64,000 nucleotides of DNA. It comes from CBDBFH01 sp965204775 (GTDB taxonomy: Bacteria; Pseudomonadota; Alphaproteobacteria; JAPOUT01; G958296285). Below the pieces are notes generated by a model. It did no database searches, was not told where the DNA came from, and saw only the letters and a list, made by a program, of their open reading frames with translations. Positions 27,813 to 36,083 of this stretch are shown here, piece after piece. The stretch covers positions 69,163 through 133,162 of the forward strand of contig CBDBFH010000022.1 in assembly GCA_965204775.1 (NCBI GenBank). The letters run 5' to 3'. Positions within the stretch are counted from its first letter, which is position 1, and the number at the start of each line of letters is the position of its first letter. The position numbers and the translations under genes were made by a program.

Positions 27813-29246
27813 ACTCTGATCAAACGCGCCAATCTCCGGAAGCGGCGCAAGCAGGGCGCGCGCGCTCTCAAACAAACGCCGCATGTCCGCCTCCGAGCGC
27901 GTGCTCTCGACCACCACCACCAGCGAAGGCCGGTTCGAAGACGCCCGAAACAAAATCCAGCCGCCGTCCTCCAACTCCGCCCGCACGCCGTTGACCGTCA
28001 ACAGCGCCCGAATCGCCCGGCCCGCAATCCGCCGCCCCGCCGCCTGCCGCGCCTCCAGCTCACGGCGCAAGGCGGCGACCGCCTCGTATTTTTTCTCGTC
28101 CGGACAAAACGGGGCCATCGTCGGCGAAAGCCAGGTCGGCGGCAAAGACCCGTACAATTCCGAAAGCCGCCCCCCGCCCGCACACAACATCTCGCAAACC
28201 ACAATCCCCGACAATATTCCGTCGTCATAGCCGCGCCCCAGCGGCGGGCCGAAGAAAAAATGCCCGCTCTTCTCAAAACCTGCCGCCGCGCCCGTCTCCC
28301 GCAGTCCCATCTTCATATAGGAATGACCCGTCTTCCAATACGAAACAGACGCCCCCGCCGCCGATAAAACCGGATCACGCCCGAACAGGCCCGTCGATTT
28401 CACATCAACAATAAACCTCGCCGCCCCCGTCTCCGCCAGACCCCGCGCCAGCAACAAACCCATCTTGTCCGCCCAGAGCAATGCGCCGGTCTCGTCGGTG
28501 AAGCCGCAGCGGTCGCCGTCGCCGTCGAAGGCCAACCCCAGCTCCGCCCCCGACTCCCGAACCGCCCGCCCCAAATCCGCCATCATCGCCAGACTCTCCG
28601 GATTGGGATTGTGACGCGGGAACGTCCAGTCGGGGCGGCAGTCCTGCTCAATCACCTCCGCCCCCAAACGCCGAAAAACCTCCGGCGCAAAAAACCCCGC
28701 CGTCCCGTTGCCGCAAGCCAGAACAACCCGCAGCCGCCGCGAAAATCGCCTGCGCGAGGCCAGATCCGCAATATATCGCTCCGCCACCCCTGCGACCTTC
28801 TCGACCCCGCCCCCGGTCTTCTCCGGCAGGCGCGCGCCGTTCAGGGCGGTCTCCTTCAGTTTCGCCATCTCGCCGGGGCCGAAGGTCAAAGGCGCGCAAG
28901 CCCCCATCTTGACTCCCGTCCAGCCATTCTCATTGTGACTGGCCGTGACCATCGCCAGCGCCGGTGCGCCGGGCAGAACGCTCTGCGCAAAATAGGCCGT
29001 CGGCGAAAGGGCCAGACCAATATCCAGAACATGCATCCCGGCGGCGGTCAGGCCCTCGATCAGCGACGCTTTGACCTCCTCGCTGTAGGAGCGGTAGTCG
29101 TGGCCGGTGACGATCCGGCGGCGGCCCTCCTCGCCCAAAATCGTCCCCAGCGCCGACCCCAGTCGGCGCAAGCCTTCGCCGTCAATCTCTTCGGGGAAGC
29201 GCCAGCGCGCGTCATATTCCCGGAAGCCGGACGGGGCGAGGATCAT
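27807..29246 (-). CDS. Phosphomannomutase/phosphoglucomutase
   Basis: Alpha-D-phosphohexomutase interconverting hexose 1- and 6-phosphates for surface polysaccharide precursors. It carries the active-site phosphoserine loop TASHNENGWTGVKMG, the metal-binding loop DGDGDRCG, and the sugar-binding loop EKSGHFFF. The C-terminal phosphate-binding part is RASSNRPSL. The ATG at 29,246 gives 479 aa and overlaps the VOC gene stop by 4 bases; an upstream in-frame start adds 14 unconserved residues. Mannose versus glucose specificity is not resolved by sequence. Confidence 0.9.
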   Translation of the reverse strand: MILAPSGFREYDARWRFPEEIDGEGLRRLGSALGTILGEEGRRRIVTGHDYRSYSEEVKASLIEGLTAAGMHVLDIGLALSPTAYFAQSVLPGAPALAMVTASHNENGWTGVKMGACAPLTFGPGEMAKLKETALNGARLPEKTGGGVEKVAGVAERYIADLASRRRFSRRLRVVLACGNGTAGFFAPEVFRRLGAEVIEQDCRPDWTFPRHNPNPESLAMMADLGRAVRESGAELGLAFDGDGDRCGFTDETGALLWADKMGLLLARGLAETGAARFIVDVKSTGLFGRDPVLSAAGASVSYWKTGHSYMKMGLRETGAAAGFEKSGHFFFGPPLGRGYDDGILSGIVVCEMLCAGGGRLSELYGSLPPTWLSPTMAPFCPDEKKYEAVAALRRELEARQAAGRRIAGRAIRALLTVNGVRAELEDGGWILFRASSNRPSLVVVVESTRSEADMRRLFESARALLAPLPEIGAFDQSL

Positions 29247-29677
29247 GCTTCGGGCGGGACGATCCGTCCGTCGGGGGCCAGGCTCCAATGCGGATTATGG
29301 GCGGCCTCCCAGGGGTGTCCGTCGGGATCGGCGAAATAGCCCGCATAGCCGCCCCAGAACGTCTTCGCCGCCGGTTTGAGAATCCTGCCCCCGCCTGCCT
29401 TGATCTTCGCCAGCAGTGCGTCCACCGCCGCCTCCGAGGGCAGATTATGCGCCAGCGCCATGCCGGTATAGCCTTGCGGGGGTGGACCGGCTTCGCAGCC
29501 GATGTCTTTGGCGAGGTCGTTGTGGGGGTAGAGCGACAAGATCACGCCGTTCAGATTGTAAAAGACGATCCCTGTCTCCGGGCCGAAGCTTTTCCAGCCC
29601 AGGACCTCCGAGTAGAAAGCCTTTGCGCGGTCGAGGTCGGCGACCCCCAGGGTAATCAGGCTGACGCGCGGTTCCAT
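29243..29677 (-). CDS. VOC-family (glyoxalase-like) protein
   Basis: A 144-aa single-module vicinal-oxygen-chelate protein. The beta-alpha-beta-beta-beta pattern starts with SLITLGVADLDRAKAFYSEVLGW and ends with FADPDGHPWEAAHNP, which carries the usual metal-ligand Glu. Members include glyoxalases, dioxygenases and resistance proteins; this one is nearest the uncharacterised glyoxalase-like group. It is cotranscribed with the phosphohexomutase gene by overlap. Function unknown. Confidence 0.85.
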   Translation of the reverse strand: MEPRVSLITLGVADLDRAKAFYSEVLGWKSFGPETGIVFYNLNGVILSLYPHNDLAKDIGCEAGPPPQGYTGMALAHNLPSEAAVDALLAKIKAGGGRILKPAAKTFWGGYAGYFADPDGHPWEAAHNPHWSLAPDGRIVPPEA

Positions 29678-29751
29678 GAGCGAGATTATCTCTCGAAGGG
29701 GGGAGGGGGGGCAACAGGTTTTCCGGCTTTTTCGTGCTAGGATCGCCGTTT

Positions 29752-30492
29752 ATGGAGCGTGACGATTCATTGGAGCCGGGGGTGGTTTGGCTGGCCGGGG
29801 CGGGGCCGGGCGATCCGGGTTTATTGACTCTTTATGCCCGCCGGGCTTTGGAGCAGGCGGATGCCGTTTTGCATGACGATCTGGTCAGCGAGGCGGTTCT
29901 GGCTTTGGCGCGGAAGGGGGCGGAGATTGAGTATGCCGGGAAGCGGTGTGGGAAGAAGGGCAGGCCGCGCATGGAGGTGGCCGAGCGTCTGATTGAGCTG
30001 GCGCGGGCGGGCAAGCGGGTTTTGCGATTGAAGGGGGGCGATCCGTGCATTTTCGGGCGCGGGGGGGAGGAGGCGCAGGCTTTGGCGGCGGCGGGGGTGT
30101 CTTTTCGGGTAATTCCGGGGGTGACTGCCGCTTTGGGGGCGTTGGAGTATGCCGGGGTGCCGCCGACCCATCGGGCGGTCAATCATGCGGTGACTTTTGT
30201 CACCGGTCATTTGGCTCCTGAAGCGCGTGGGGAGTTGCTTGACTGGGAGGGGATTGCGCGGGGGTCGCCGGTGATTGTGCTTTACATGGCGTTGGGGCGT
30301 TTGGGGGAGATTGCGGAGCGGTTGATGGGTGCGGGGCGCGGGGTTGGGGAGCCGGTGGTGGTGGTGGCGGATGCGACTTTACCGGGGCAGAGGATTTTGC
30401 GGACGACTTTGGGGGAGGTTGCGGGGGTGGTGCGTTCGGCGGGGGTTATGCCGCCTGCGATTGTGGTGATTGGGCAGACGGCGAATTTTTGA
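29752..30492 (+). CDS. cobA: Uroporphyrinogen-III C-methyltransferase
   Basis: Adds two methyl groups from SAM to uroporphyrinogen III to give precorrin-2, the branch point for siroheme and cobalamin. SAM-binding motifs are clear: WLAGAGPGDPGLLTL, VLHDDLVS, and RLKGGDPCIFGRGGEE. About 246 aa, so there are no CysG dehydrogenase/chelatase domains. I use the ATG at 29,752, preceded by AGGA at a good distance; 29,734 is an alternative. Its coding strand is G-rich with many G- and T-ending codons (TTG, GGG, TTT), unlike the C-ending style of the other bacterial genes in the window, which suggests a different history. It is followed by a dense hairpin cluster. Confidence 0.9.
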   Translation: MERDDSLEPGVVWLAGAGPGDPGLLTLYARRALEQADAVLHDDLVSEAVLALARKGAEIEYAGKRCGKKGRPRMEVAERLIELARAGKRVLRLKGGDPCIFGRGGEEAQALAAAGVSFRVIPGVTAALGALEYAGVPPTHRAVNHAVTFVTGHLAPEARGELLDWEGIARGSPVIVLYMALGRLGEIAERLMGAGRGVGEPVVVVADATLPGQRILRTTLGEVAGVVRSAGVMPPAIVVIGQTANF

Positions 30493-30533
30493 TCAAAAAG
30501 TGGGATAGAACAGGGCAGTAGGAAAAATGGGGG

Positions 30534-30653
30534 GTATGGGGGGCTTCGCCCCCCATGAAGCCCCCGGCAGGGGGCCGCGAAGCGGCCTGACCTTTTTGCG
30601 CGCGCTTGTACAAAGCGATTTCGCGCGAGCGAAATCGCGCAAGCGCGCAAAAA
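30534..30653. repeat. Cluster of four palindromes between cobA and the acyl-CoA genes
   Basis: Consecutive inverted repeats: a GGGGGC/GCCCCC stem with a TTCG loop (30,538-30,554), a GCCCCC/GGGGGC stem (30,560-30,575), GCCGC/GCGGC (30,574-30,586), and a nested palindrome. The nested one has outer arms of TTTTTGCGCG..CTTG and CAAGCGCGCAAAAA (30,593-30,653), and inner arms GCGATTTCGC/GCGAAATCGC (30,615-30,638) that pair perfectly. It may act as a bidirectional terminator for cobA. The nested form looks more like a REP/BIME-type dispersed element. Confidence 0.7.
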
Positions 30654-30758
30654 GCCCTCCAATCCGCCCCTCAATCCGCCCTTCAAGCCCCCTTTGCAAC
30701 CCGCCGCGCAAGCGGTTATCATCCCTTCGCCATTCAGGCGACACGGGAGGACAGACAC

Positions 30759-31943
30759 ATGGATCTCGAATTCTCGAAGGAAGACCTCGCGTTCCGCGAT
30801 GAGGCGCGCGACTTCATCGCCCAGAACTACCCCCCCCAGCTCAAGCAGAAGAGGGGGATGAGCGAACTCGAAAAAGACGACTATCTCGCCTGGCATCGCA
30901 TCGTCTACAAAAAGGGCTGGGTCGCCCCCGGCTGGCCCGTCGAATATGGCGGAACCGGATGGCCCCTCACCCACCGCTATATCTGGGGCGAGGAAATCGC
31001 CCGCGCCGAGACCGTCCCCATCCTGCCTTTCGGGGTCAGCATGGTCGGCCCGGTCATCTACACCTTCGGCAGCGACGAACAGAAAAAACGCTTCCTGCCC
31101 CATATCCTCTCCGGCGAGCACTGGTGGTGCCAGGGATATTCCGAACCCGGCTCAGGCTCCGACCTCGCCAGCTTGCGCACCAAAGCCGAGCGCGACGGCG
31201 ACCATTACATCGTCAACGGACACAAAATCTGGACAACCCTCGCACAGCACGCCGACTGGATCTTCTGCCTCGTGCGCACCAACCCGGATGCCCCCAAAAA
31301 ACAAATGGGAATCTCCTTCCTCCTCATCGACATGAAAAGCCCCGGCGTCCGGGTCCGCCCGATCATCAGCATGGAGGGAACCCACGAGGTCAACGAGGTC
31401 TTCTTCGAAGACGTCCGCGTCCCCGCCGCCAACCGGATCGGCGAGGAAAATCAGGGATGGACCTACGCCAAATTCCTCCTGATGCATGAGCGCTCCGGAA
31501 TCGCCGGAGTCGCACGCTCGAAAACCTCCATCGCCAGACTCAAAAATATCGCCGCCGCCGAAAATCAAAGCGGCGCCCCGCTGCTCGAAGACGACGCCTT
31601 CCGCCGCAAACTCTCCAGCCTCGAAATCGACCTCACCGCCCTCGAATACACCGAACTCAGAACCCTCGCCTCCGAAAGCAAAGGGCAGGGGCCGGGGCCG
31701 GAATCCTCCATCCTCAAAATCCGCGGAACCGAAATCCAGCAGCGCATCACCGAACTCGCCGTCGAGGCCGTCGGATATTACGCCCTCGTCCCCGGAATGG
31801 GCGAAGGCGCAAACCTCCCCGGAATCCCCGACTACGCACCCGGAACCGCCGACAACTACTTCAACGTCCGCAAAACCTCAATCTATGGCGGCAGCAACGA
31901 AATCCAGCGCAACATCATCTCAAAAATGGTGCTGGGACTTTGA
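30759..31943 (+). CDS. Acyl-CoA dehydrogenase (subunit 1 of a pair)
   Basis: FAD enzyme introducing the alpha-beta double bond in acyl-CoA. Family motifs: QGYSEPGSGSDLAS (FAD/substrate contact), HKIWTTLAQHADW, EVFFEDVRVP, and the C-terminal YGGSNEIQRNII with the FAD-binding Arg. Length 394 aa. ATG 30,759 follows an AGGAGG-type ribosome site (GGGAGGACAG). It is the first gene of a run with a second dehydrogenase, an ABM protein and, convergent, an SDR. Subunits of this type with an adjacent diverged partner often handle branched or steroid-like acyl-CoAs; that is inference. Confidence 0.88.
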   Translation: MDLEFSKEDLAFRDEARDFIAQNYPPQLKQKRGMSELEKDDYLAWHRIVYKKGWVAPGWPVEYGGTGWPLTHRYIWGEEIARAETVPILPFGVSMVGPVIYTFGSDEQKKRFLPHILSGEHWWCQGYSEPGSGSDLASLRTKAERDGDHYIVNGHKIWTTLAQHADWIFCLVRTNPDAPKKQMGISFLLIDMKSPGVRVRPIISMEGTHEVNEVFFEDVRVPAANRIGEENQGWTYAKFLLMHERSGIAGVARSKTSIARLKNIAAAENQSGAPLLEDDAFRRKLSSLEIDLTALEYTELRTLASESKGQGPGPESSILKIRGTEIQQRITELAVEAVGYYALVPGMGEGANLPGIPDYAPGTADNYFNVRKTSIYGGSNEIQRNIISKMVLGL

Positions 31944-31991
31944 CCCGGTCCGGACGGCAGAAAAAGAGCGCAGGGGCATAAAGGGGGGGGA

Positions 31992-33116
31992 ATGGACTTT
32001 TCCTTTTCTGAAGAGCAAACGCTCCTGCGCAACTCCGTGCAGGGCTTCCTCGCCGGCGCCTATGACTTCGAGGCCAGGCGCAAAACCATCAAAAGCGAGC
32101 TGGGATACCGCCCCGAAATCTGGAAAAAATTCGCCGAACTCGGACTCCTCGCACTCCCCTTCGAGGAAAAATATGGCGGCCTCGGCAAAAACGCCGCCGT
32201 CGAAACCATGATCGTCATGGAGGAATTTGGCCGCGCCCTCGTCGTCGAACCCTATCTCGCCTCGGTCGTCCTCGCCGGAGGACTGCTCCGCCAGGCCGCA
32301 AACCCCCAGCAAAAAGACGCCCTCATCCCACCCCTCGCCAAAGGCGAGGCGGTCTGGGCCTTCGGCTTCGCCGAGCCGAACTCGCGCTTCGACCTCGCCT
32401 GGGTCGAGACCACCGCCAAAAAAAGCGGCGGCAACTACGTCATCTCCGGCCAGAAAGCCGCCGTCGCCGCCGCGCCCTGGGCCGATAAACTCCTCTTCAC
32501 CGCCCGCAGCTCCGGCAAACCCGGCGAGCCCGAAGGCCTCAGCCTCTTCGCCGCCGACGCCAAAGCCAAAGGCATCGAAATGCGCGACTACCCCTCGGTC
32601 GACGGCGGGCGCGCCGCCGAAGTCGTCCTCGACGGCCTCGAACTCCCCCCCGAAGCCCTCATCGGACCCGAAGGCGGCGCCCTCCCCCTCGTCCAGCAGG
32701 CCGCCGACCACACCATCGCCGCCCTGTGCGCCGAAGCCGTCGGATGCATCAAGGCGCTCAACAGCGCAACCACCGAATACTGCAAAACACGCAAGCAATT
32801 CGGCGTCCCGATCTCCTCCTTCCAGGTCCTCCAGCACCGCATGGTCGATATGTTCATCGCCGGGGAAGAGGCCGTCTCCATGACCTATATGCTCACCCTC
32901 CAACTCGGAACCGAAGAGCGCGCCAAAGCCGCCGCCGCCGCCAAAGCCAAAATCGGACAGGCCGGACGCTTCGTCGGACAGCAGGCCGTCCAACTCCACG
33001 GCGGCATGGGAACCACCGAAGAACTGAATGTCGGCCATCACCTCAAGCGCCTGACCGTCATTGACGCCATGTTTGGCAACACCGATTATCATCTGCGCCG
33101 CTATGGCGCGCTCTAG
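31992..33116 (+). CDS. Acyl-CoA dehydrogenase (subunit 2, diverged)
   Basis: A 374-aa acyl-CoA dehydrogenase fold: MDFSFSEEQTLLRNSV start, FAEPNSRFDLAWVET in place of the usual SEPGSGSD, and a C-terminal QLHGGMGTTEELNVGHHLKRL. The FAD/substrate loop and the C-terminal motif are more divergent than in the upstream gene. This is as in the second subunit of heteromeric dehydrogenases (for example ChsE4/ChsE5 of steroid catabolism), where the two chains share active sites. It begins 48 bases after the first subunit. Confidence 0.86.
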   Translation: MDFSFSEEQTLLRNSVQGFLAGAYDFEARRKTIKSELGYRPEIWKKFAELGLLALPFEEKYGGLGKNAAVETMIVMEEFGRALVVEPYLASVVLAGGLLRQAANPQQKDALIPPLAKGEAVWAFGFAEPNSRFDLAWVETTAKKSGGNYVISGQKAAVAAAPWADKLLFTARSSGKPGEPEGLSLFAADAKAKGIEMRDYPSVDGGRAAEVVLDGLELPPEALIGPEGGALPLVQQAADHTIAALCAEAVGCIKALNSATTEYCKTRKQFGVPISSFQVLQHRMVDMFIAGEEAVSMTYMLTLQLGTEERAKAAAAAKAKIGQAGRFVGQQAVQLHGGMGTTEELNVGHHLKRLTVIDAMFGNTDYHLRRYGAL

Positions 33117-33131
33117 TCAGGGAGGAAACCC

Positions 33132-33428
33132 ATGGGAATTGGCGTAATCGCAAAACTTGCCATCAGGCCCGATGCCGAGGCCGAATTCGAAAAAACCTTC
33201 GCCGAACTGGCGGCCAAGGTCCAGGCCAATGAGCCGGGGTGCAAATTTTACCAGCTGTTCAAATCGCGCGAAGGGCAGGGGCAGTATGTCGTCCTCGAAC
33301 ATTACGAGTCGCAGGAGGCTTTCGAGGCCCACGGCAAGTCCGAACATTTCCGCGCCGCCCAGCCCGCGCTGGGCAAATGCGTCGCCGGGCCGCCCAGCCT
33401 GACCATGCTGGACGAGGCCGCCGGATAA
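33132..33428 (+). CDS. ABM-fold (antibiotic biosynthesis monooxygenase) protein
   Basis: A 98-aa dimeric ferredoxin-like protein. The pattern IAKLAIRPDAEAEFEKTFAE, then GCKFYQLF and YVVLEHYESQEAFEAHGKSE is that of putative quinol monooxygenases (YgiN-like), which need no cofactor. It follows the second acyl-CoA dehydrogenase by 15 bases with its own ribosome site (GGGAGG) and is probably part of the same transcript. Substrate unknown. Confidence 0.82.
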   Translation: MGIGVIAKLAIRPDAEAEFEKTFAELAAKVQANEPGCKFYQLFKSREGQGQYVVLEHYESQEAFEAHGKSEHFRAAQPALGKCVAGPPSLTMLDEAAG

Positions 33429-33467
33429 AAAGACTCCCCGGCGGTGGCCCCGCCCTGCGGCCCCGCC

Positions 33468-34367
33468 CTATTGCGTCACCAGCCGGGCCATCTTCCGGCC
33501 CTGCTCGCCGCCGGTCACATAAGCTTGCGCCCCGCTCATGGCGGCGATCTTTTCCCAATTGGCCGCAACATTCTCCGCCGTCAGGTCGTCCCCCTTCAGG
33601 CCAAAGCCGGGACTCTCCATGATCTGCGCAACCGCAAAGCCGCCCGCTCCGGCGCACAAAATCACGCCGTTCGGCGCCTGATCGCTGACAATATAAATCA
33701 CGCCCGGCGTCACCAGCTCCGGCTTGAACACATCGCCCGTCTCCTTCGGCAAAAGATCCTCCGTCATCCGCGTGTAGGCGGTCGGGGCAAGCGCATTGAC
33801 ATGAATGTTGTATTTCTGACCCTCAAGCTTCAGCGTGTTCATAAAGCCGACAACCGCCAACTTCGCCGCCCCGTAATTCGTCTGGCCGAAATTGCCGTAC
33901 AGGCCGCTCGACGAGGAGGTCACCAGAATCCGCCCATAGCCCTGCTCGCGCATGATCGGCCAGACCGCCCGCGTCGGCTTCACCGTTCCCATCAGGTGAA
34001 CGTCAAGAACGAACGTGAAATCCCCGATCTCCATCTTGGCGAAACTCTTGTCGCGCAAAACCCCCGCGTTGTTGATCAGAATGTCGATCCGTCCATAGGC
34101 CTTCATCGCCTCTTCGACCATGCGCTGAACCCCGGCTTCGTCGCTGACGCTCGAGCCGTTGGCCATCGCCTCGCCGCCCGCCGCCTTGATCTCCTCCACG
34201 ACTTTTTGCGCCGCCTCGGACGAACCGCCGGTGCCGTCCACCGCCCCGCCCAGATCATTGACCACGACCTTGCAGCCGCGCCGCGCCAGCTCCAGCGCAT
34301 GACACCGGCCCAGACCCCCGCCCGCGCCGGTCACAATCGCAACCTTGTCTTCAAAACTGATTGTCAT
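33468..34367 (-). CDS. Short-chain dehydrogenase, MFE-2 type
   Basis: NAD(P)-dependent dehydrogenase of 299 aa related to the (3R)-hydroxyacyl-CoA dehydrogenase domain of peroxisomal multifunctional enzyme 2. It has the Rossmann motif TGAGGGLG, NNAG (ILINNAGVLRD), the catalytic Ser in VTSSSSGLYGNFGQ and the YxxxK in NYGAAK. The C-terminal extension (MESPGFGLKGDDLTAENVAANWEKI, residues about 245-270) is also MFE-2-like. Its stop is 39 bases from the convergent ABM gene. It fits a beta-oxidation role with the two dehydrogenases. Confidence 0.87.
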   Translation of the reverse strand: MTISFEDKVAIVTGAGGGLGRCHALELARRGCKVVVNDLGGAVDGTGGSSEAAQKVVEEIKAAGGEAMANGSSVSDEAGVQRMVEEAMKAYGRIDILINNAGVLRDKSFAKMEIGDFTFVLDVHLMGTVKPTRAVWPIMREQGYGRILVTSSSSGLYGNFGQTNYGAAKLAVVGFMNTLKLEGQKYNIHVNALAPTAYTRMTEDLLPKETGDVFKPELVTPGVIYIVSDQAPNGVILCAGAGGFAVAQIMESPGFGLKGDDLTAENVAANWEKIAAMSGAQAYVTGGEQGRKMARLVTQ

Positions 34368-34481
34368 CAGTGCTACCCTCCTGCTAAAAAAAGCCAGTGC
34401 TTTTTGTCATGGCCCGGGCGGGGGGTCAAGAGGAGGAGCGGGATTTGCCGTGCAGGCAAAAAAAGATAGAGTCCTGTCATC

Positions 34482-35129
34482 ATGATGCGCGCCGTGCTTT
34501 CTTTCGCAATCATCGTTCTTCTTCCGGTTGCCGCCCGCGCCGAGGCCGGTCTTTGTCCGCGCGCGCTGTCCGATGCGGCGCTGGCCCAGAATGCCGCTGA
34601 AATCGCCGCAATCGCCCTGAACAAAAAAAATCTGGCCGCGGGCAAAAAGCGCGGCTTCTTGTCCGATCAGGATATTGCCGCCGTCCGCGACCGGCTGCAG
34701 GCCGCGCCGAAGCATATCGCTCCTGCCGCGCGGCGCTGCCTTGATCTCGACCTCGACGGCGAAGACGAGATTATCGTCTGGAGCGAGGGACTCGCCGCCG
34801 CCGCCGCCTCCTGGCTGGTGCGCGAGTTCGTCCTCGTTCTCGACCGCGGCAGCCAGGGCTGGCGGGTGGCCGCCAAGAGCTCCTACCTGTATCCGCCAAC
34901 CCCGGCCTGCGACCCGACCGGTAGCTGCGCCTATCGCTGGCGGCGGTTTTCCAGCGAGACCGCCAGGGACGGCCGCTTCCCCGGCGCGGTGCTCACCGCC
35001 GCCCGCTTCGGGCCTTCGGGCCGCACTTTTCAAATCCGCCAAATCCGCTACAATCGCTATGACAAGTCGTTTGCGATCACGGCCTTCAACAGCCCCCACC
35101 CTCTGGTCATTTCGCCTGAGGCTCCGTGA
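34482..35129 (+). CDS. Secreted hypothetical protein
   Basis: Not recognised. A 215-aa protein with a clear signal peptide (MRAVLSFAIIVLLPVAARAEA). Four Cys (two near CPRALS and RRCLDL, two in ACDPTGSC) could form disulfides. The Asp-rich segment CLDLDLDGEDEIIVW resembles a calcium-binding VCBS/FG-GAP loop, followed by beta-strand-like text. The stop overlaps the upstream in-frame extension of the GST gene by 4 bases, so the two may be cotranscribed. Confidence 0.68.
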   Translation: MMRAVLSFAIIVLLPVAARAEAGLCPRALSDAALAQNAAEIAAIALNKKNLAAGKKRGFLSDQDIAAVRDRLQAAPKHIAPAARRCLDLDLDGEDEIIVWSEGLAAAAASWLVREFVLVLDRGSQGWRVAAKSSYLYPPTPACDPTGSCAYRWRRFSSETARDGRFPGAVLTAARFGPSGRTFQIRQIRYNRYDKSFAITAFNSPHPLVISPEAP

Positions 35130-35155
35130 ACCGCAGAAGCAGGAGGGACTTGGAT

Positions 35156-35770
35156 ATGCAACTTTACGATGACACTCTCGCCCCCAATCCCCGCCGCGTG
35201 CGCGTCTTCCTCGCCGAGAAGGGAATCACCGGAACCCCCATCGAACAGGTCTCGGTTATCAAGGGCCAGCACAAAACAGAAGCCTATAAAAAAATCAGCC
35301 CCCTCTCCCAGGTCCCCGCCTTCGAAACCGGCGACGGACGCCACCTGACCGAAAGCATCGCCATCTGCCGCTATTTCGAGGCCCTCCATCCCGATCCCCC
35401 CCTCATGGGGCGCGACCCCTTCGATCAGGCCGAAATCGAGATGTGGCAACGCCGAATCGAATTCGGCCTCATGTCAAATATCGCCTTATCCTTCCGCCAC
35501 TGCCATCCGGCAATGAAAGACCTCGAAAGCCAGAACAAGGAATGGGGGGAGCTGTGCGCCCGGCGCGCCTTCAAATTTATGTCCTTCCTCGACGGCCACC
35601 TCGAATCCAACGAATTTCTCGCCTCCAGCGGCTTCTCCATCGCCGATATCACCGGCCTCATCTCACTCGACTTCGGCGCCCTCGCCGCCCGCATCACAAT
35701 CTCCCCGGAACTGAAAAATTTGAAGTCCTGGCACGAAAAACTCGCCGCCCGGCCCAGTGCCAAAGCCTGA
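35156..35770 (+). CDS. Glutathione S-transferase family protein
   Basis: Soluble protein of 204 aa with an N-terminal thioredoxin-like domain (QLYDDTLAPNPRRVRVFLAEKG) and the cis-Pro/Ser glutathione-binding motifs SQVPAFE and LTESIAICRYFE. The C-terminal domain is all-helical and has the conserved FSIADITGLISLDF segment. I chose the ATG at 35,156, where the fold begins; the frame is open upstream to 35,126. Substrate unknown. Confidence 0.88.
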   Translation: MQLYDDTLAPNPRRVRVFLAEKGITGTPIEQVSVIKGQHKTEAYKKISPLSQVPAFETGDGRHLTESIAICRYFEALHPDPPLMGRDPFDQAEIEMWQRRIEFGLMSNIALSFRHCHPAMKDLESQNKEWGELCARRAFKFMSFLDGHLESNEFLASSGFSIADITGLISLDFGALAARITISPELKNLKSWHEKLAARPSAKA

Positions 35771-36083
35771 ACCGCCAGTTAACCATACCTCTAAATCCCT
35801 CTCTGACCGCTAGTTGTCCGCTTCCAGAGCCAGCCCAGCCTCGCCCAAACCCTCCCCACGCCGAAACTGCCTTGAGCCTTGGTAATTGTTGACACACGCC
35901 CGGTCTTATGGTGTATCGTTTAATCACAAAAATGTGAGGGGGCGGCATATGCTCTTCGAAGGGCCTGTGAAGGCGAGTTTGAGTAGTGTGCAATGCATCC
36001 GGGTCAAACATCCGGCGCGGTCTCTGGCTTCACCTCGCGGGGTGCCGGGCTCAAAGACCTCGCCGTCCAAGGGAGAAGGAAGA
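35771..36083. other. Leader region of the outer-membrane protein gene
   Basis: About 310 bases of lower GC than the neighbouring genes. It contains a sigma-70-like promoter near 35,889 and a long untranslated leader. No gene or recognisable RNA element is seen in it. Confidence 0.45.
35889..35919 (+). promoter_or_regulatory. Putative sigma-70 promoter of the OMP gene
   Basis: A perfect TTGACA (35,889-35,894) with -10-like options at 35,912 (TGTATC, 17-base spacing) or 35,914 (TATCGT, 19-base spacing), in an AT-rich patch of an otherwise GC-rich genome. The start codon is about 165 bases downstream, implying a long 5' UTR. Confidence 0.45.

Noticed and set aside
34440..34480. Terminator near the SDR start
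   Set aside because: The TTTGCC/GGCAAA stem is followed by A's, not T's, on the plus strand, and on the minus strand the T-run precedes the stem.
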